DNA of 7,797 nucleotides from an uncultured Selenomonas sp. (lineage in GTDB: Bacteria; Bacillota; Negativicutes; Selenomonadales; Selenomonadaceae), in the NCBI GenBank assembly GCA_937981305.1, contig CALJPB010000054.1, positions 1 through 7,797 of the forward strand, written 5' to 3'. Positions 6,416 to 7,797 of the stretch are shown here, piece by piece. A program made the position numbers and the translations under genes. Position 1 is the stretch's first letter; each line of letters opens with the position of its first letter. The notes under the pieces are model-generated. The model saw nothing but the letters and a program-made list of their open reading frames with translations, made no database searches and had not been told where the DNA came from.

Positions 6416-6447
6416 CTCCCATCCATTTGGGGGTAGGAAATGGGAGG
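6416..6447 (+). promoter_or_regulatory. Hairpin that can mask the IIC ribosome binding site
   Basis: In the 54-base IIB-IIC gap, CTCCCAT (6416-6422) is perfectly complementary to ATGGGAG (6440-6446), which covers most of the IIC ribosome binding site GGGAGG (6442-6447). An alternative inner stem, CCATTT (6423-6428) with AAATGG (6438-6443), also takes part of it. The start codon follows eight bases after the site. The arrangement could set the IIB-to-IIC ratio or couple IIC translation to IIB (inference). Confidence 0.5.
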
Positions 6448-6455
6448 TTGGATTT

Positions 6456-7256
6456 ATGGATACCGTACAGTTTGTAATGCTCATCGTCGTCGCGGCGATT
6501 ACGGGCATGGCGAGCGTGCTCGATGAGGCGCAGTTTCATCGTCCGCTGATCGCCTGTACGCTCGTCGGACTTGTGCTCGGCGATATCACAACGGGCATCA
6601 TCCTCGGCGGCACGCTCGAACTCATGGCGCTCGGATGGATGAACGTCGGAGCTGCGATGGCTCCGGATGCGGCGCTCGCCTCGGTGGTGGCGACCATCCT
6701 CGTCATCGTCGGACATCAGGACATCGCCGCAGGCATCGCCCTTGCCGTTCCTCTGGCGGCGGCAGGGCAGGTGCTCACGATCTTCGTGCGTACGATCACC
6801 GTCTTCTTCCAGCATCTCGCGGACAAATTTGCCGAGGATGGCAATATGTTCGGCATCGAGATGTGCCATGTCGCAGGTCTGATGCTGCAGGCGATCCGCG
6901 TCGCCGTTCCCGCTGCGCTCGTCGCGCTCATTGCAGGCACGGACACGGTCAGTGCCATGCTCAGTTCGATCCCCGAGGTCGTGACACGCGGTCTGCAGGT
7001 CGCGGGCGGCTTCATCGTCGTCGTCGGCTATGCGATGGTCATCAACATGATGAATGCAAAGTCGCTCATGCCGTACTTCTTCCTCGGATTCCTGCTCGCG
7101 GTCTTCACGGATTTCAACCTGATCGGCTTCGGTGCGGTCGGTCTTCTCTGCGCGTACTTCCACATCAAGGGGATTGAGCGCGAGTCGCAGGTCGCGGCAG
7201 CGGGTGCCGGTACGGGAAATCCCGTCGATGATATTGATGATTCGGATCTGATGTAA
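6456..7256 (+). CDS. PTS mannose/fructose/sorbose-family IIC membrane subunit
   Basis: A 266-residue integral membrane protein of the EII-Sor/ManY family, which forms the sugar channel with IID. It is almost wholly hydrophobic from residue 5 to about 235. The family signature HRPLIACTLVGLVLGD (28-43) is followed by GGTLELMALGWMNVGAAMAPD (51-71), with the conserved glutamate E55. A hydrophilic, acidic C-terminal tail (about 238-266, ending DDIDDSDLM) should lie in the cytoplasm. Length matches the family. The start is supported by GGGAGG eight bases upstream. The stop codon runs directly into the ribosome binding site of the next gene (TAAGGAGG), with only 12 bases between the two coding regions, so IIC and IID are tightly coupled. 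Confidence 0.94.
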   Translation: MDTVQFVMLIVVAAITGMASVLDEAQFHRPLIACTLVGLVLGDITTGIILGGTLELMALGWMNVGAAMAPDAALASVVATILVIVGHQDIAAGIALAVPLAAAGQVLTIFVRTITVFFQHLADKFAEDGNMFGIEMCHVAGLMLQAIRVAVPAALVALIAGTDTVSAMLSSIPEVVTRGLQVAGGFIVVVGYAMVINMMNAKSLMPYFFLGFLLAVFTDFNLIGFGAVGLLCAYFHIKGIERESQVAAAGAGTGNPVDDIDDSDLM

Positions 7257-7268
7257 GGAGGTAGGACG

Positions 7269-7797
7269 ATGGAAAAGACATTAAACAAGAAAGATCTCTT
7301 CTGGATCTTCGTTCGCTCCAACTTCCTGCTCGGATCGTTCAATTTTGAGCGTATGCAGGCGATGGGCTTCTGCGTTGCGCTGATGCCGGCACTCAAGAAG
7401 CTCTATCAGGGCGACGAGCTGAAGGCGGCGCTCAAGCGTCATCTCGAGTTCTTCAACACGCAGCCGTTCGTGGCGGCGGCGATCATGGGCATCATTGCCG
7501 CCATGGAGGAAAAGCGCGCGAACGGTGCTGACATCAGCCAGCAGACGCTCTCGGGCGTCAAGGTCGGTCTGATCGGACCGCTCGCGGGCGTCGGCGACCC
7601 GATCTTCTGGGGGACGCTGCGTCCCGTTCTCGCCGCACTCGGCGCGGGCATTGCACTCACGGGCAGCATCCTCGGCCCGATCATCTTCTTCGTCGCGTTC
7701 AACGCGCTGCGCCTCCTCACGCACTGGTATGGCGTACACTATGGTTACGAGAAGGGTACGGAGCTGGTCGACAACATCGGCGGCAATAAGATGCGCT
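7269..7797 (+). CDS. PTS mannose/fructose/sorbose-family IID subunit (truncated by window edge)
   Basis: The first 176 residues of an EIID/ManZ-type subunit; the reading frame is open to the window end, and family members are about 270 residues or longer. It starts MEKTLNKKDLFWIFVRSNFL, with the usual early KDL and R-S-N elements. It contains the family hallmark GPLAGVGDPIFWGTLRPVL (103-121), then a hydrophobic segment at about 122-147. It partners IIC in the membrane to form the transporter. The ATG has AAGGAGG seven bases upstream, overlapping the IIC stop. No frameshift or internal stop is seen in the visible part. A IIA gene, if it belongs to the operon, would lie beyond the window. Confidence 0.93.
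   Translation, partial: MEKTLNKKDLFWIFVRSNFLLGSFNFERMQAMGFCVALMPALKKLYQGDELKAALKRHLEFFNTQPFVAAAIMGIIAAMEEKRANGADISQQTLSGVKVGLIGPLAGVGDPIFWGTLRPVLAALGAGIALTGSILGPIIFFVAFNALRLLTHWYGVHYGYEKGTELVDNIGGNKMR

Noticed and set aside
5844..7163. Minus-strand open frame of 439 codons opposite IIB and IIC
   Set aside because: It covers two recognised PTS genes and their gap; the translation is dominated by Asp, Glu, Arg and His, typical of the complement of hydrophobic coding sequence.

Overview
This window is a sugar-uptake locus from a GC-rich (high fifties percent by eye) bacterium. Its mix of Firmicute-style PTS systems, strong AGGAGG ribosome binding sites and GC-rich codons fits the Negativicutes, most likely a Selenomonas relative. 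That assignment is recognition of style, not a database match. There are seven genes: four read leftward (minus strand) and three rightward (plus strand), meeting at one divergent promoter region around 5723-5909. No RNA gene, insertion sequence, CRISPR array or phage signature was found.

Left arm, read right to left from the divergent region. An RpiR/MurR-family phosphosugar-sensing regulator (4955-5722) ends in a strong intrinsic terminator (4871-4904). After a 191-base spacer comes a fused three-domain PTS permease, EIICBA of the glucose/alpha-glucoside superfamily (2652-4763). A second spacer of 207 bases (2445-2651) is full of GC-rich hairpins and looks like a dispersed repeat. It is followed by a GH13 alpha-glucosidase (780-2444), whose stop overlaps by 4 bases the start of a Cof-type HAD phosphatase (10-783). 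Together these import and phosphorylate an alpha-glucoside, cleave it, and possibly dephosphorylate a product or intermediate.

Right arm. A mannose/fructose/sorbose-family PTS operon encodes IIB (5910-6401), IIC (6456-7256) and IID (7269 to the window edge, truncated). No IIA is present in the window. The IIC ribosome binding site can be masked by a hairpin in the IIB-IIC gap.

Control. The divergent region holds back-to-back extended -10 promoters and, between them, a perfect 20-bp palindrome within a cluster of five TGACA/TGTCA pentamers. This is the natural candidate operator for the RpiR protein. The rpiR promoter's -10 hexamer overlaps the most upstream possible ATG of rpiR, so the gene must start at the internal ATG at 5722. 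Two more inverted repeats lie just past the rpiR stop.

Overall the genes are ordinary carbohydrate-utilisation genes. The less ordinary points are the regulatory architecture, the coupled GH13-HAD pair behind a phosphorylating permease (a possible dephosphorylate-then-hydrolyse route), and the hairpin-rich spacer. I see no evidence for a wholly new system such as defence, mobile or RNA-guided.
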